Shown: in pieces, positions 53,206-62,210 of the stretch
Layout of the letters: the number at the start of each line of letters is the position of its first letter
Position numbering within the stretch: position 1 is the first letter of the stretch
Assembly: GCA_965230495.1 (NCBI GenBank)
Contig: OZ246004.1
Coordinates: 1,488,001 to 1,552,000 of the forward strand
Length of the DNA stretch: 64,000 nucleotides
Reading direction: 5' to 3'
Source of the DNA: JACJYM01 sp965230495
GTDB lineage: Bacteria; Bacteroidota; Bacteroidia; Chitinophagales; Saprospiraceae
The notes under the pieces: model-generated
The model's input: only the letters and a program-made list of their open reading frames with translations
Databases searched by the model: none
What the model was told of the DNA's origin: nothing
Program-made: the position numbers and the translations under genes

Positions 53206-54033
53206 ATGAAAATATCTTACATTATGTCATTTATCCTAGTACTCATTCTTAGTATGGGATACCGTGCTAATCAGCCTACTTCTGTAAATGGAGGTTATAC
53301 AGGTGCTCCGGGAGACGAAAACTGCAGTAAATGTCATTCTCCAAGTAGTACTGACTTAGAGGGAGAATTAAACATTATTGGTTTACCTGATATTGTCCAA
53401 GTGGGAAATACATATTCCATTAATGTTCAGGTCATAAGAAAAAACTCCGATATTTCAAGGGCAGGTTTCCAAGTTGTAAGTCTAGAAGATAATTTAACCA
53501 ATGGAGGTAATTTTGAAAACAATGTAGAGAAGACTTCAGTCAAAACAGCAAATGGAAAGGAATATTTTGGACATAAACCTGCTACCGATTTTGACAGTGG
53601 AATTGATACTTTAAACTTCCAAGTTGATTGGACTCCTAAACCTTCAATTAATGATGGAGAGACGGTTACATTTTATGCTTCCGCACTATTAGCTAACGGA
53701 AATGGCAATAATGGCGGAGACAATCTTTTGTTAATCAATCAAAGTACTACGGTAAACAATGTAAGCAATACCAATGATATTGACGATAAGAAAGACGTCA
53801 CTTTTAGATTATTTCCCAATCCGGCACAAGAGTCTATTACATTAGTAAGTCAAGAAAAAATATTGAGTTACCAAATATTTGATTCACAATCTAGATTGGT
53901 ACAGGCACAAAATACTACTCAACAGTTTAATGAGATAGTACATTTAGATAATTTCAAGGAAGGTATATATTACATTCAAGTATTTAATTACTCTGGCTTC
54001 TCTCAAATTCAAAGACTAGTTGTTATCAAATAA
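53206..54033 (+). CDS. Secreted haem-motif protein with T9SS sorting domain
   Basis: A 275-residue secreted protein. The signal peptide is KISYIMSFILVLILSMGY; a short region then has GYTGAPGDENCSKCHS, with the c-type haem motif C-x-x-C-H, as in choice-of-anchor V proteins. Beta-sandwich sequence follows (GNTYSINVQVIRK, ADFDSGIDTLNFQVDWTPK region) and a type A sorting domain ends it (FRLFPNPAQESITLVS, FKEGIYYIQVF). Covalent haem attachment needs the cytochrome c maturation system and is not shown. It probably sits on the cell surface and is divergent from the LuxE-like gene. Confidence 0.82.
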   Translation: MKISYIMSFILVLILSMGYRANQPTSVNGGYTGAPGDENCSKCHSPSSTDLEGELNIIGLPDIVQVGNTYSINVQVIRKNSDISRAGFQVVSLEDNLTNGGNFENNVEKTSVKTANGKEYFGHKPATDFDSGIDTLNFQVDWTPKPSINDGETVTFYASALLANGNGNNGGDNLLLINQSTTVNNVSNTNDIDDKKDVTFRLFPNPAQESITLVSQEKILSYQIFDSQSRLVQAQNTTQQFNEIVHLDNFKEGIYYIQVFNYSGFSQIQRLVVIK

Positions 54034-54131
54034 ATTTTAAGAGTTTATTAACTAACGATTCTTAATTTCGCTCGTCTTTTATTCGGATATTGTCTAAGAC
54101 TTTATTCCCTTATAGATATTATTTTTTTGAA

Positions 54132-54533
54132 ATGACAAGAATACTTACCTTAATACTTATTTTCTTTTGGACAGCTAACATTAGTTATTCTCAGGACAAC
54201 ACTACTGGCTACGGTATTGATTTCGACTCGAGATTGATTGAACTGGGGGAAATTACGAAAGGTGATATAAAAGAATTTGAGTTCAGTTTTCGGAATACAG
54301 GTAGTGAAGACATTGTCATTCTAGTAGCTTCGGCATGTGAGTGTAGCACACTTGATTGGACCAGAAAACCTATAAAACCACAAGAATATGGCAAGGTATC
54401 AGTTCTTTTTGATAGCGGGAAAAAGGAGGACTCTGAACCTGTTGATGTAGAATTATATCTGGACAATATTGATCCCGTTACGGATGCCAATCGTGCAGAA
54501 GTGGTTACCTTTACCTTTGAATTGATAGAATAA
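54132..54533 (+). CDS. DUF1573 domain secreted protein
   Basis: A 133-residue secreted protein with signal peptide RILTLILIFFWTANISYSQ. The rest is one Ig-like DUF1573 domain: LIELGEITKGDIKEFEFSFR, EDIVILVASACECSTLDWTR and PQEYGKVSVLFDSGKKED. Such domains are common in Bacteroidota as periplasmic or surface binding modules. The frame reaches 54090, but the ATG at 54132 starts the signal peptide. It ends directly against the convergent purC gene. Confidence 0.85.
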   Translation: MTRILTLILIFFWTANISYSQDNTTGYGIDFDSRLIELGEITKGDIKEFEFSFRNTGSEDIVILVASACECSTLDWTRKPIKPQEYGKVSVLFDSGKKEDSEPVDVELYLDNIDPVTDANRAEVVTFTFELIE

Positions 54534-55490
54534 TTATTTGGTAGAATTAAGATAGTCTAACAAAGCTGTTTCCACACGCTCACTAATGGCTTGATCACTG
54601 TTTAATAGAAATTCATTTCCTGTAATAAGCTTGTATAAATCTGTATATTTTTTTGAAGTAATATCGACCATCTCTTCATCCATCACTGGCATCACTTGTC
54701 CTTCTTTACCTTGAAAACCATTCTCCATTAACCATTCCCGTACGAACTCTTTGGACAATTGTATAGGATCTTCTCCATTATCAAATTTCTCTTTATAACT
54801 ATCAAGATAGAAATACCTCGAACTATCAGGAGTGTGTATCTCGTCGATTAGATAAACTTGATCATCATACATACCAAATTCATATTTCGTATCTACCAAT
54901 ATAAGTCCTCTATCTGCGGCCATCTGAGTTCCTCTTTCAAACAATGCTAAACTATAGCTTTCCAATTTATTCCAAATACTTTCTGAAACAATGCCTTGTT
55001 CTAGAATTTCTGCCTTACTGATATCTTCATCATGTCCTTCTTCTGCCTTAGTAGCTGGAGTAATGATAGGTGCATCAAATTTTTGGTTTTTCTTCAGGCC
55101 CTCTGGCAGGGATACACCACAAAGTTTTCTCTTACCATCTTTATATTCTCTCCATGCATGACCTACCAAATATCCTCTGACTACTAACTCCAATTTTATT
55201 GGTTCACAAGCCAAACCAATAGAAATATTTGGGTCCGGGGTATCCTGCAGCCAATTAGGCACTATATCTGAAGTGTTTTCTAAAAAATGTTTCGCAATTC
55301 CATTTAAAACAGCTCCTTTATGTGGTATTCTCTTTGGTAATATATGATCAAAAGCGGATATTCTATCACTCACTATCATCGCAAGTTTACCATTATCAAA
55401 TGTGTATACATCTCTAACTTTCCCTCGATAGACATTCTTAATGTTAGGATGATTAATTTCAATACTATCTAAAACTTTGTTCATTACCAT
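54534..55490 (-). CDS. purC: Phosphoribosylaminoimidazole-succinocarboxamide synthase
   Basis: Makes SAICAR in purine synthesis from CAIR, aspartate and ATP. The 318-residue protein has NVYRGKVRDVYTFDNGKLAM, VSDRISAFDHILPKRIPHKG, LELVVRGYLVGHAWREYKDG, ITPATKAEEGHDEDISKAE and ILVDTKYEFGMYDDQVYLIDE. Length matches the longer eukaryote-like SAICAR synthases found in many Bacteroidota. Start codons at 55490 (MVMNKV) or 55484 (MNKV) are both possible. It stands alone. Confidence 0.96.
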   Translation of the reverse strand: MVMNKVLDSIEINHPNIKNVYRGKVRDVYTFDNGKLAMIVSDRISAFDHILPKRIPHKGAVLNGIAKHFLENTSDIVPNWLQDTPDPNISIGLACEPIKLELVVRGYLVGHAWREYKDGKRKLCGVSLPEGLKKNQKFDAPIITPATKAEEGHDEDISKAEILEQGIVSESIWNKLESYSLALFERGTQMAADRGLILVDTKYEFGMYDDQVYLIDEIHTPDSSRYFYLDSYKEKFDNGEDPIQLSKEFVREWLMENGFQGKEGQVMPVMDEEMVDITSKKYTDLYKLITGNEFLLNSDQAISERVETALLDYLNSTK

Positions 55491-55520
55491 TGTTGTTTAG
55501 CTAAAAGCAAAGGCGAAAAT

Positions 55521-55562
55521 AAAAAAAGACTGTTGGAGCAAAGGCCAACAGTCTTTTTTTTT
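55521..55562. terminator. Strong bidirectional intrinsic terminator
   Basis: AAAAAAAGACTGTTGG (55521-55536) and CCAACAGTCTTTTTTT (55545-55560) form a perfect stem with an 8-base loop, with T runs on both strands. It ends the minus-strand DUF4412 gene; the plus strand has no gene ending here, so the A run on that side simply makes it symmetric. Confidence 0.85.
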
Positions 55563-55578
55563 CTTTGGAACCCTCTAT

Positions 55579-56295
55579 TTAAAAACCCATTCCGCCACCC
55601 ATCTGGCCCATTGCTTGCTCAAATTCGGCCATCGTCATTTTTTTGAACCCATCTGTTTTCATTTCAAACTCCGATTTATCTACTGTATTTTGAATATCAG
55701 TAGCACTCATAGTGATGGTCATCATTGTATTCTTTATTGTAAACTCTAAAGGAAAACCATCCAAATCTAACGATTGCATCCCTTGAATGATATTCGCATT
55801 GGTTTTAATATCCTTAGTAACATAACCTGTTACCTCCATATCCGGAGCATCAGGAGTAGTTATCTTCATTTGATAACAGTTGTAACCTGATATTTCCTTT
55901 GTATTAGATTCATCATATGTCACCTTAGCATTCTTAGCTAAATTTTGAGAATCAGAACTTTCTGCATCTTTAATCGAACTGGCCACCCACATTTTCTGCC
56001 CCATAGCATCCATCAACATGTTGAACTCATCGCTACTTTCTGTCACATAAGTCTTAATATCTATCATCCCCCCCATCATATTCATCTTAGATACATAAGT
56101 CGTTTCGTTAAATATAATATGTGTTTCTGTTCCCTTCATCATTTCAAGTCCCATTGCCATTTGTTCGTCGTCAGATGTGGCTTCAGTAATTTCCATTTTA
56201 ATATGGCCTTCCGTTAGTGTTGTTTGGGCCATCATTGGAAAAGAAATCATAATAAAGGCCATCGCCATACTAAAAAGTGATTTTTTCATAGTCAT
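55579..56295 (-). CDS. DUF4412 family secreted protein, Met-rich
   Basis: A 238-residue exported protein (signal MKKSLFSMAMAFIMISFPMMAQ). The mature part matches DUF4412: EGHIKMEITEAT, MKGTETHIIFNETTYVSKMN, TKEISGYNCYQMKIT and DMEVTGYVTKDIKTNA. The protein is rich in Met, ending in EQAMGQMGGGMGF, which could bind copper or be sensitive to oxidation (inference). The ORF can start at 56295 (MTMKK) or 56289 (MKK). It is monocistronic, with a strong terminator behind it. Confidence 0.8.
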   Translation of the reverse strand: MTMKKSLFSMAMAFIMISFPMMAQTTLTEGHIKMEITEATSDDEQMAMGLEMMKGTETHIIFNETTYVSKMNMMGGMIDIKTYVTESSDEFNMLMDAMGQKMWVASSIKDAESSDSQNLAKNAKVTYDESNTKEISGYNCYQMKITTPDAPDMEVTGYVTKDIKTNANIIQGMQSLDLDGFPLEFTIKNTMMTITMSATDIQNTVDKSEFEMKTDGFKKMTMAEFEQAMGQMGGGMGF

Positions 56296-56400
56296 TTATT
56301 ATTTGATATTTAATTGTTTGAAAATTCTACAATAAAAGTACGATAAACTTATCTCGGAGGTTACAATTTTCTATTAATCAATTTTTTTATTCGATAGAAT

Positions 56401-56952
56401 TTATACTTTTCTTGCTTCCCACTTTACCTCTTCAACGTTCGATTTTAAAGATATGTATCGAGCAAGAACGAAAAAATAGTCAGAAAGTCTGTTGAGAAAG
56501 ACTATTATTTTTTCATCTAACTGCACGCTAGTCTTTTGTAAGCTAATTACTCTTCTTTCTGCTCTCCTACAAACTGTTCTACAAATATGGGCTATTGAAA
56601 CTGCATTCGATCCAGAAGGTAATATGAAGGATTGTAGAGGAGATAATTCTTCATTACATCTATCAATGGATTTCTCCAATATTTCATAATCCTTTTCTTC
56701 CATTTTGCTTGCCACAATATCCTTACCTGGATCCGTTGCCAATATAGCTCCACAATCAAAAAGTCTAGATTGGATATATATAAGTTCTTTTTTAACAATA
56801 TCGATTTCAACGACACTATGTAGTAAACCAACAAATGAATTCAACTCGTCTACTGTACCATATGCTTCAATTCTAATATCATCTTTACTTACTCTTTTAC
56901 CACCAAAGAGTGAAGTACTTCCTTTATCGCCAGTTTTCGTATAAATTTTCAT
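56401..56952 (-). CDS. Cob(I)alamin adenosyltransferase, PduO type
   Basis: Adds the 5'-deoxyadenosyl group to cobalamin. The 183-residue protein begins with the ATP-binding IYTKTGDKGSTSLFGGKRV, has the central EAYGTVDELNSFVGLL, and the C-terminal CRTVCRRAERRVISL and FLNRLSDYFFVLARY of PduO-type enzymes. The organism therefore uses adenosylcobalamin, though no dependent mutase lies in this window. It lies between the ftsE and DUF4412 genes on the same strand. Confidence 0.94.
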   Translation of the reverse strand: MKIYTKTGDKGSTSLFGGKRVSKDDIRIEAYGTVDELNSFVGLLHSVVEIDIVKKELIYIQSRLFDCGAILATDPGKDIVASKMEEKDYEILEKSIDRCNEELSPLQSFILPSGSNAVSIAHICRTVCRRAERRVISLQKTSVQLDEKIIVFLNRLSDYFFVLARYISLKSNVEEVKWEARKV

Positions 56953-56989
56953 CGTCGTAATGGATAGCTCTTATTTATTTCTAACAATA

Positions 56990-57673
56990 TTAGGTTAATG
57001 ATGTTTCGCTGAGTAGTTTATTATTACACTTAAAGACCCTGGCCGGGTATTTTTCAATAATTCTATAGTCGTGTGTCGCGAAAATAATCGCTGCGTTAGT
57101 GTCACTAGCTATTTTTAGAAGCAATTCTATTATCTCGTCACTTGTGTCGGGATCTAAATTACCCGTAGGTTCATCTGCTATAATCAATTGGGGAGCATTA
57201 ATAAAAGACCTTGCTATTGCTAATCGTTGCTTTTCTCCTCCACTGAGCTTATGAACAGCCACATCCGAATACTTGCTGATACCGACCAATTCCAATACCT
57301 CTTTTACTCTAGATCTCATTTTAGCTTTATCTTTCCAATCCGTTGCCTTTAGCACGTATGCCAAATTCTCAGATGCCGTCCAATGGTCAAAAAGATAAAA
57401 ATTTTGGAACACAATCCCTAATGACCTACGAAGCAAAGGAATTTGGTTTCTCTTAATTCTTCCCAGATCATAATTAAAGACATATGCCAACCCACTCTGG
57501 ATTTTGACATCTGCATACATGCTTCTTATAAAGGTTGACTTTCCGCTTCCTGATTCTCCAATTATATAACACTGCTCCGCTCTTCTTAAAGTGAAGTTTA
57601 AATTTTCGAAGACCACTTTGCTGTCCTGAGCCAAGGTTACTCCGTTATAATTAACAATATGATCAGTATTCAA
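56990..57673 (-). CDS. ftsE: Cell division ATP-binding protein FtsE
   Basis: ABC ATPase that works with FtsX at the septum to control peptidoglycan hydrolases. The 227-residue protein has Walker A GESGSGKSTFIR, GIVFQNFYLFDHWTASENLAY, LSGGEKQRLAIARSF and LIIADEPTGNLD. FtsE fits better than LolD because of the short length and the GRIKRNQIPLLRRSLGIVFQ region. ftsX is not adjacent, as is usual in this phylum. The start is TTG at 57673; a TATCTTTA box precedes it. Confidence 0.85.
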   Translation of the reverse strand: MNTDHIVNYNGVTLAQDSKVVFENLNFTLRRAEQCYIIGESGSGKSTFIRSMYADVKIQSGLAYVFNYDLGRIKRNQIPLLRRSLGIVFQNFYLFDHWTASENLAYVLKATDWKDKAKMRSRVKEVLELVGISKYSDVAVHKLSGGEKQRLAIARSFINAPQLIIADEPTGNLDPDTSDEIIELLLKIASDTNAAIIFATHDYRIIEKYPARVFKCNNKLLSETSLT

Positions 57674-57710
57674 ATGAATCCTTTATTTAAAGGTAAAGAT
57701 ATATATATTA

Positions 57711-58229
57711 TTACTCTAATATATTAAGAGAGTTAAGAAAATGGTCCATATCATCATTAAGACTGTTATTTAAGCTTGTAAAAACCATAAGTGATAATAA
57801 CTTACCATTAACTACAAATAGTTTTCCTTTGCAAATGTAGAAATCTTCATCATAAGAAAATCTGTACAATATCCCTTTGTGGTCTTCCTTGGAAATATCG
57901 GTTTGATAGACTAACGTAGCATCATAGTTTTCAATCATTAAATCAAGAAAATCAGTCATCATTTCACTTCTTTCGTAATTCGAAGTAGAAATGGGGTTTT
58001 GATATTCTAATACATTAACTACATAAAGAAAATTAACTTCTTCTATATCGTTATACTGATAAGAATAATTCTTAACCTCTCCCATTTCAGTCTCTATGGT
58101 ACGTGAAGCTTTTATGGGTTGACCGGGCAGTAGAACTTCCACCTTGATCTCTTTGGGTTTAAGGGGCTTCCAACCTTGATTAGTTGTGCTAAGAACCATC
58201 AAAAAAGAAAAGAATAGCATTATCATTAT
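57711..58229 (-). CDS. Hypothetical secreted protein
   Basis: A 172-residue protein with an N-terminal signal (IMLFFSFLMVLSTT). I do not recognise the family. After GWKPLKPKEIKVEVLLPG it has alternating strands and helices (SRTIETEMGEVKNYSYQY, MMTDFLDLMIENYDATLVYQ, GKLFVVNGKLLSLMVF), the look of a small alpha/beta domain of PsbP/Mog1-like or LpqN-like type. The frame extends 14 codons upstream, but the signal starts at 58229. It lies between ftsE and prmC at short distances and may be cotranscribed. Confidence 0.65.
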   Translation of the reverse strand: MMIMLFFSFLMVLSTTNQGWKPLKPKEIKVEVLLPGQPIKASRTIETEMGEVKNYSYQYNDIEEVNFLYVVNVLEYQNPISTSNYERSEMMTDFLDLMIENYDATLVYQTDISKEDHKGILYRFSYDEDFYICKGKLFVVNGKLLSLMVFTSLNNSLNDDMDHFLNSLNILE

Positions 58230-58301
58230 ATCAATAAACGTTTCTCGTAAATATAGAACGTATAAAATCAACAGATTGAAATAATAGTTGTTAAAATTTG
58301 C

Positions 58302-59132
58302 TTAATTAACTTTATTTACCTCAAGCACCCTATCCTTATCACTTAAATCTTGGTGTATTGCTATTTCTACTCCATCAATATCATTAAATAAATGTTCTAC
58401 TCTATTACTGCTAAATTCATTTAACTCCATAATAAGAGTGGAGGCACTCGATACTTCAAAATATCTGGCTAGACATTTATAGAACTCTAATCCATCATTA
58501 TCATTGGTAAACAAGGCCAAATGAGGTTCGAATTTAATGGTAGAAGTGGACATTTTTCCTATTTCCTCTTTCGTTATATAGGGAGGATTTGATACTATTA
58601 AATTGACCTGTGGTAACATATGCCATCTATCTTCATCCAAAATATTCAGACGACTGAAAGAAACATTACACCCCACTTGCTCTCCGTTTTTTTTTGCCAC
58701 TTCTAGAGCTCTATCCGATACATCTACTCCATAACAATCCAATTCTCCTAACTCTGAACAGATCGATAAAACAATACAACCACTTCCGGTACCGATATCT
58801 AATACAGATGTATACTGATTATTTCTAATACTTTCAATTGATTTATGGACCAAAGTTTCTGTTTCAGGCCTAGGTATGAGAACTGACTCATTCACATCAA
58901 AGAAGTTTTTGTAGAAATAACATTTACCAACCAGGTATTGTATAGGATAATCGTTGAGCAGCGGCTCCAACATATTATTTAATACCCTAACAGTCCAATT
59001 CTGATTCCAAAAATCTCCTTTTTCATTTCTAAAATCTTCTCTCAAAATCCTAAACATTGCCAAAGACTCTCTTTCTCCAAATTTAGGAGTCAACCGCATC
59101 AAAATGTGCTTGCCTACTTCGCTTTCCGTCAT
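58302..59132 (-). CDS. prmC: Release factor glutamine N5-methyltransferase PrmC
   Basis: Methylates the Gln of the GGQ motif in RF1 and RF2. The 276-residue protein has an N-terminal helical domain (YPIQYLVGKCYFYKNFFDV, VLIPRPETETLV) and a Rossmann methyltransferase domain with VLDIGTGSGCIVLSICSE (SAM loop) and LIVSNPPYI (N-P-P-Y, which holds the target Gln). Its natural substrate, RF2, is encoded at 14266-15343. Length and motifs are normal. Confidence 0.95.
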   Translation of the reverse strand: MTESEVGKHILMRLTPKFGERESLAMFRILREDFRNEKGDFWNQNWTVRVLNNMLEPLLNDYPIQYLVGKCYFYKNFFDVNESVLIPRPETETLVHKSIESIRNNQYTSVLDIGTGSGCIVLSICSELGELDCYGVDVSDRALEVAKKNGEQVGCNVSFSRLNILDEDRWHMLPQVNLIVSNPPYITKEEIGKMSTSTIKFEPHLALFTNDNDGLEFYKCLARYFEVSSASTLIMELNEFSSNRVEHLFNDIDGVEIAIHQDLSDKDRVLEVNKVN

Positions 59133-59214
59133 TTACTTAGTAATTATTACAGCATTGGGGAACCAATATCCCTCAAATGACATTGTACTTTCTCCGCTAA
59201 TGTAATTAGAAGTT

Positions 59215-59694
59215 ATGGCAAAAAGAGAAATTAGAATACAATATCATGTATATAACTATAACAATTTACATAATGAAGTCAAGTTGTTACTCGATGCTGC
59301 TCAAGCAAAATTAAAAGATGCATACGTTCCCTATTCTAACTTTAGGGTTGGTGCTTCAGTACTACTGGAAAATGATAAAATTGTTTCAGGTTGCAATCAA
59401 GAAAATGCTGCATATCCTCAATGTACTTGTGGTGAACGAGTCGCTTTGACATATGCGGGAGCACAATATCCTAATGTTTCTATTAAAGCGATTGCCATTG
59501 TTGTAAAAAATGACCTTAAAAAAGTAGAAACACCAGCCTCGCCATGTGGCTCCTGCAGACAAATCATTTCGGAGTTTCAAAATCGACAGAAAGAAAGTAT
59601 ACAGATTTATCTAAAAGCAGAAAGTGAAGATGTCTACCACATTTCTTCAATTTTTGACATCCTTCCCTTAAGTTTTAATGCGGAGAGTCTTTAA
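59215..59694 (+). CDS. cdd: Cytidine deaminase
   Basis: Converts cytidine and deoxycytidine to uridine forms. The 159-residue protein has PYSNFRVGASVLL, the catalytic zinc motif CTCGERVALTYAG (Cys-Gly-Glu, where the usual form is C-A-E), and PCGSCRQIISEF with the other two zinc Cys. Length fits the tetrameric class, with about 20 extra N-terminal residues (REIRIQYHVYNYNNL). It is monocistronic and divergent from prmC. Confidence 0.94.
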   Translation: MAKREIRIQYHVYNYNNLHNEVKLLLDAAQAKLKDAYVPYSNFRVGASVLLENDKIVSGCNQENAAYPQCTCGERVALTYAGAQYPNVSIKAIAIVVKNDLKKVETPASPCGSCRQIISEFQNRQKESIQIYLKAESEDVYHISSIFDILPLSFNAESL

Positions 59695-59793
59695 TTCATG
59701 ATTTTCAAGACATTGTTGTAAAGATATTCCTAGAAACAACATGATAATAGTTGATTTAGTAGTAAATTGTTATTTCAGCTTAATATCATCTTT

Positions 59794-62202
59794 ATGTTTC
59801 GTTTAATCTGTATTCTATTATTTACCATTAGTTTATTAAACGGTCAATCTTCGATCGAGGGTCAGACATATGATGTTGGGACGAGAAAAGTTATTCCTCA
59901 CGTTGGCATTCAAAGATTTCCATCTAAAATAAGTTTTCACGGTGATCATGAAGGAAGATATAGTATTTATTCAAATAGTCCATCTTCGCAGCTAGATTCT
60001 TTTTATGCCTATATAAATAAAAATATCTTCTATACGAATAGCGGGCATGCTGACATCTACCTTCACTCAACAATGGGAAAACAGTTGCACCATTTTCGTT
60101 TAGTTGGTGAAAAATGGGAATTGCCATCAATCCCGTTTGGTTATTATATTATGACCCTCGTAAGTAAATCCGGGCATCGCCAATATATGTTGTTTTCAGA
60201 TGGTGTCCGTCAAATGATCTCTTCTAAAAATGGTATTGATGATCAGATCATTTTAAAGGACACTAGTTTGCTGTTTACGAAGGATAGTTTCTATGAAAGG
60301 GAAATAGCTTTATCAAATTTAAAGAAAACTAAACAGATAAATTTGCTGGCATACGCCTATGATAATCTTGAATATTTCCACGAATTAATTAGATATGAGG
60401 GATTCGAAATGATTGAGGGAAGTCCTTCCAAAACCAATTTTGGTGAGATACAATCTATTAAAATATTATTTGACTTTATTTCTGACACCATTTATTATAT
60501 CAACACAAAAAAATATACTAGCCATTATTTCTTTGCCAAAGAAATCTTGGGCTTTGAAGGTTCAAGTTGGGATTTTTACTTATCTCAATATCAAAATAAT
60601 TCTAACCGAATGATGATTGCTGCTTCTATTAATTATCATAAGAATATTAATAAATATGTATTAGACATAGCTTCTTATAATGAGGTGACATGTGAACAAA
60701 TTAGCAATCTTTATAAAAAAGTAATAGGTACCTCCTATTTAAAAAACCGCCTTTTCTTCTACGTTAATAATCTAAAATGGAATGTATGCAGCGAAATACC
60801 TATTATAGATTCAGAAGAACTTTATTTTGGACAAAACTACCAAGCTCTTAATATAGCGGAGAACTACGGCTATTTGAAAAAACTGGATATATCACAAGTT
60901 AATACGATAATCTCCGACAAGCATGACATTCTTCTTGTTAATGGTATACCTAATGATTTACCCGTTGTCTCAGGCATCATTACCACTGAGTTTCAAACGC
61001 CATTGAGTCATATCAATATACTAAGTCATAATCGAAATACTCCTAATATGGCTCTTAAAACAGGATGGAACGATACAATAATAAATAATCACTTAGGAAA
61101 GCTAGTACATTTATCAGTGCAAAACGATTCCTTCAGTCTTCGAGAGGCTACGATAAATGAAGCGACTTTTTTTTGGAATGAAAGAGAGCCAAATACTGAA
61201 GTTATATTACCGTACAATTCTTCTATATCGGGATTAAAAGAGTTAGAGAATATCGATTATTCTGCTATTGATATTGTAGGAGGTAAGGCAGCAAACTTCT
61301 CAGAATTGGTGCGTCTTCACACAATTCCTTTACCCGAAGATTATTTTGCCATTCCATTTTATTATTATGATCAACATTTGGAAGAAAATGGAATTGATAC
61401 TTTTATAGAACACATGTTACAAAAAGAAGAATTCTTCAATAACATGACTTATAGGCATGATCAGTTAAGTATGCTAAGAGAAAAAATTATAAAATCACCA
61501 ATCAATAAGACGCTCGTAAATTCAATTAAATCACGTATCAATAACTTTGATAATTTTAGTTCGTATAGATTTAGATCTTCAAGTAATGCAGAAGACTTAA
61601 ACGATTTTAGTGGTGCTGGGTTATACAGCTCCTTTACGGCAAAAAGAAATCATAATAATAAAACTATAGAAAATGCAGTTCGGAAAGTATGGGCCAGTCT
61701 ATGGAATCTTGCCGCTTTTGAAGAACGAGAGTACTATAAAATAAATCACCTTTCATGTAAAATGGCAATATTGGTACATCGATCCTTTCCTGATGAAGAT
61801 GCGAACGGTGTTGTAATAACTAAAAACCTCTACAATATCAACCATGCATATACTATAAATGCTCAATACAAAGAATATAGCATTGTTGAACCTGAACCCA
61901 ATATATTGCATGATTTGATCTTATGCTATACTTTGGATTCCGATGGTCAAAAATATACTATTGAATATCTATCTCATTCTAATGTAAAGGAACTGGGTAA
62001 TAAAACCGTGTTGAGCGATGATGAAATAAGATTATTAGCAGATTATTGCACATCCATCAAAGACTATTATTATCATCAAATAAATCACAATTGTAAATGT
62101 GAGTATAATAATTTCGCGGTTGATATCGAATTCAAAATAGATTCTCAAGTTGAAGAAAGGAAATTATATATAAAGCAAGTACGAATATATAAGAATAATT
62201 AA
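59794..62202 (+). CDS. Exported PPDK/dikinase-like protein (phosphohistidine plus ATP-grasp)
   Basis: An 802-residue protein with signal peptide FRLICILLFTISLLNGQ. About 390 N-terminal residues are unassigned (the first 100 look like a beta domain). Next comes a phosphohistidine-like domain: GIITTEFQTPLSHINILSHN with His406. From about 485 to the end follows a PPDK/PEP-synthase-type ATP-grasp domain: DIVGGKAANFSELVRL, SSYRFRSSSNAEDLNDFSGA and AVRKVWASLWNLAAFEE. The His domain before the ATP-grasp is the order of glucan-water dikinases, opposite to PPDK. An ATP-using enzyme outside the cytosol is unexpected. It has no close operon partner. The start at 59794 is chosen because the signal peptide begins there. 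Confidence 0.78.
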   Translation: MFRLICILLFTISLLNGQSSIEGQTYDVGTRKVIPHVGIQRFPSKISFHGDHEGRYSIYSNSPSSQLDSFYAYINKNIFYTNSGHADIYLHSTMGKQLHHFRLVGEKWELPSIPFGYYIMTLVSKSGHRQYMLFSDGVRQMISSKNGIDDQIILKDTSLLFTKDSFYEREIALSNLKKTKQINLLAYAYDNLEYFHELIRYEGFEMIEGSPSKTNFGEIQSIKILFDFISDTIYYINTKKYTSHYFFAKEILGFEGSSWDFYLSQYQNNSNRMMIAASINYHKNINKYVLDIASYNEVTCEQISNLYKKVIGTSYLKNRLFFYVNNLKWNVCSEIPIIDSEELYFGQNYQALNIAENYGYLKKLDISQVNTIISDKHDILLVNGIPNDLPVVSGIITTEFQTPLSHINILSHNRNTPNMALKTGWNDTIINNHLGKLVHLSVQNDSFSLREATINEATFFWNEREPNTEVILPYNSSISGLKELENIDYSAIDIVGGKAANFSELVRLHTIPLPEDYFAIPFYYYDQHLEENGIDTFIEHMLQKEEFFNNMTYRHDQLSMLREKIIKSPINKTLVNSIKSRINNFDNFSSYRFRSSSNAEDLNDFSGAGLYSSFTAKRNHNNKTIENAVRKVWASLWNLAAFEEREYYKINHLSCKMAILVHRSFPDEDANGVVITKNLYNINHAYTINAQYKEYSIVEPEPNILHDLILCYTLDSDGQKYTIEYLSHSNVKELGNKTVLSDDEIRLLADYCTSIKDYYYHQINHNCKCEYNNFAVDIEFKIDSQVEERKLYIKQVRIYKNN

Positions 62203-62210
62203 ATGTTTAC

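Noticed and set aside
54132..55490. Shared terminator between the DUF1573 and purC genes
   Set aside because: The two genes abut with no spacer and no hairpin was found at the junction.
55945..56217. His/Cys-rich plus-strand frame opposite the DUF4412 gene
   Set aside because: The His richness comes from Met codons on the coding strand read in antisense; no independent support.
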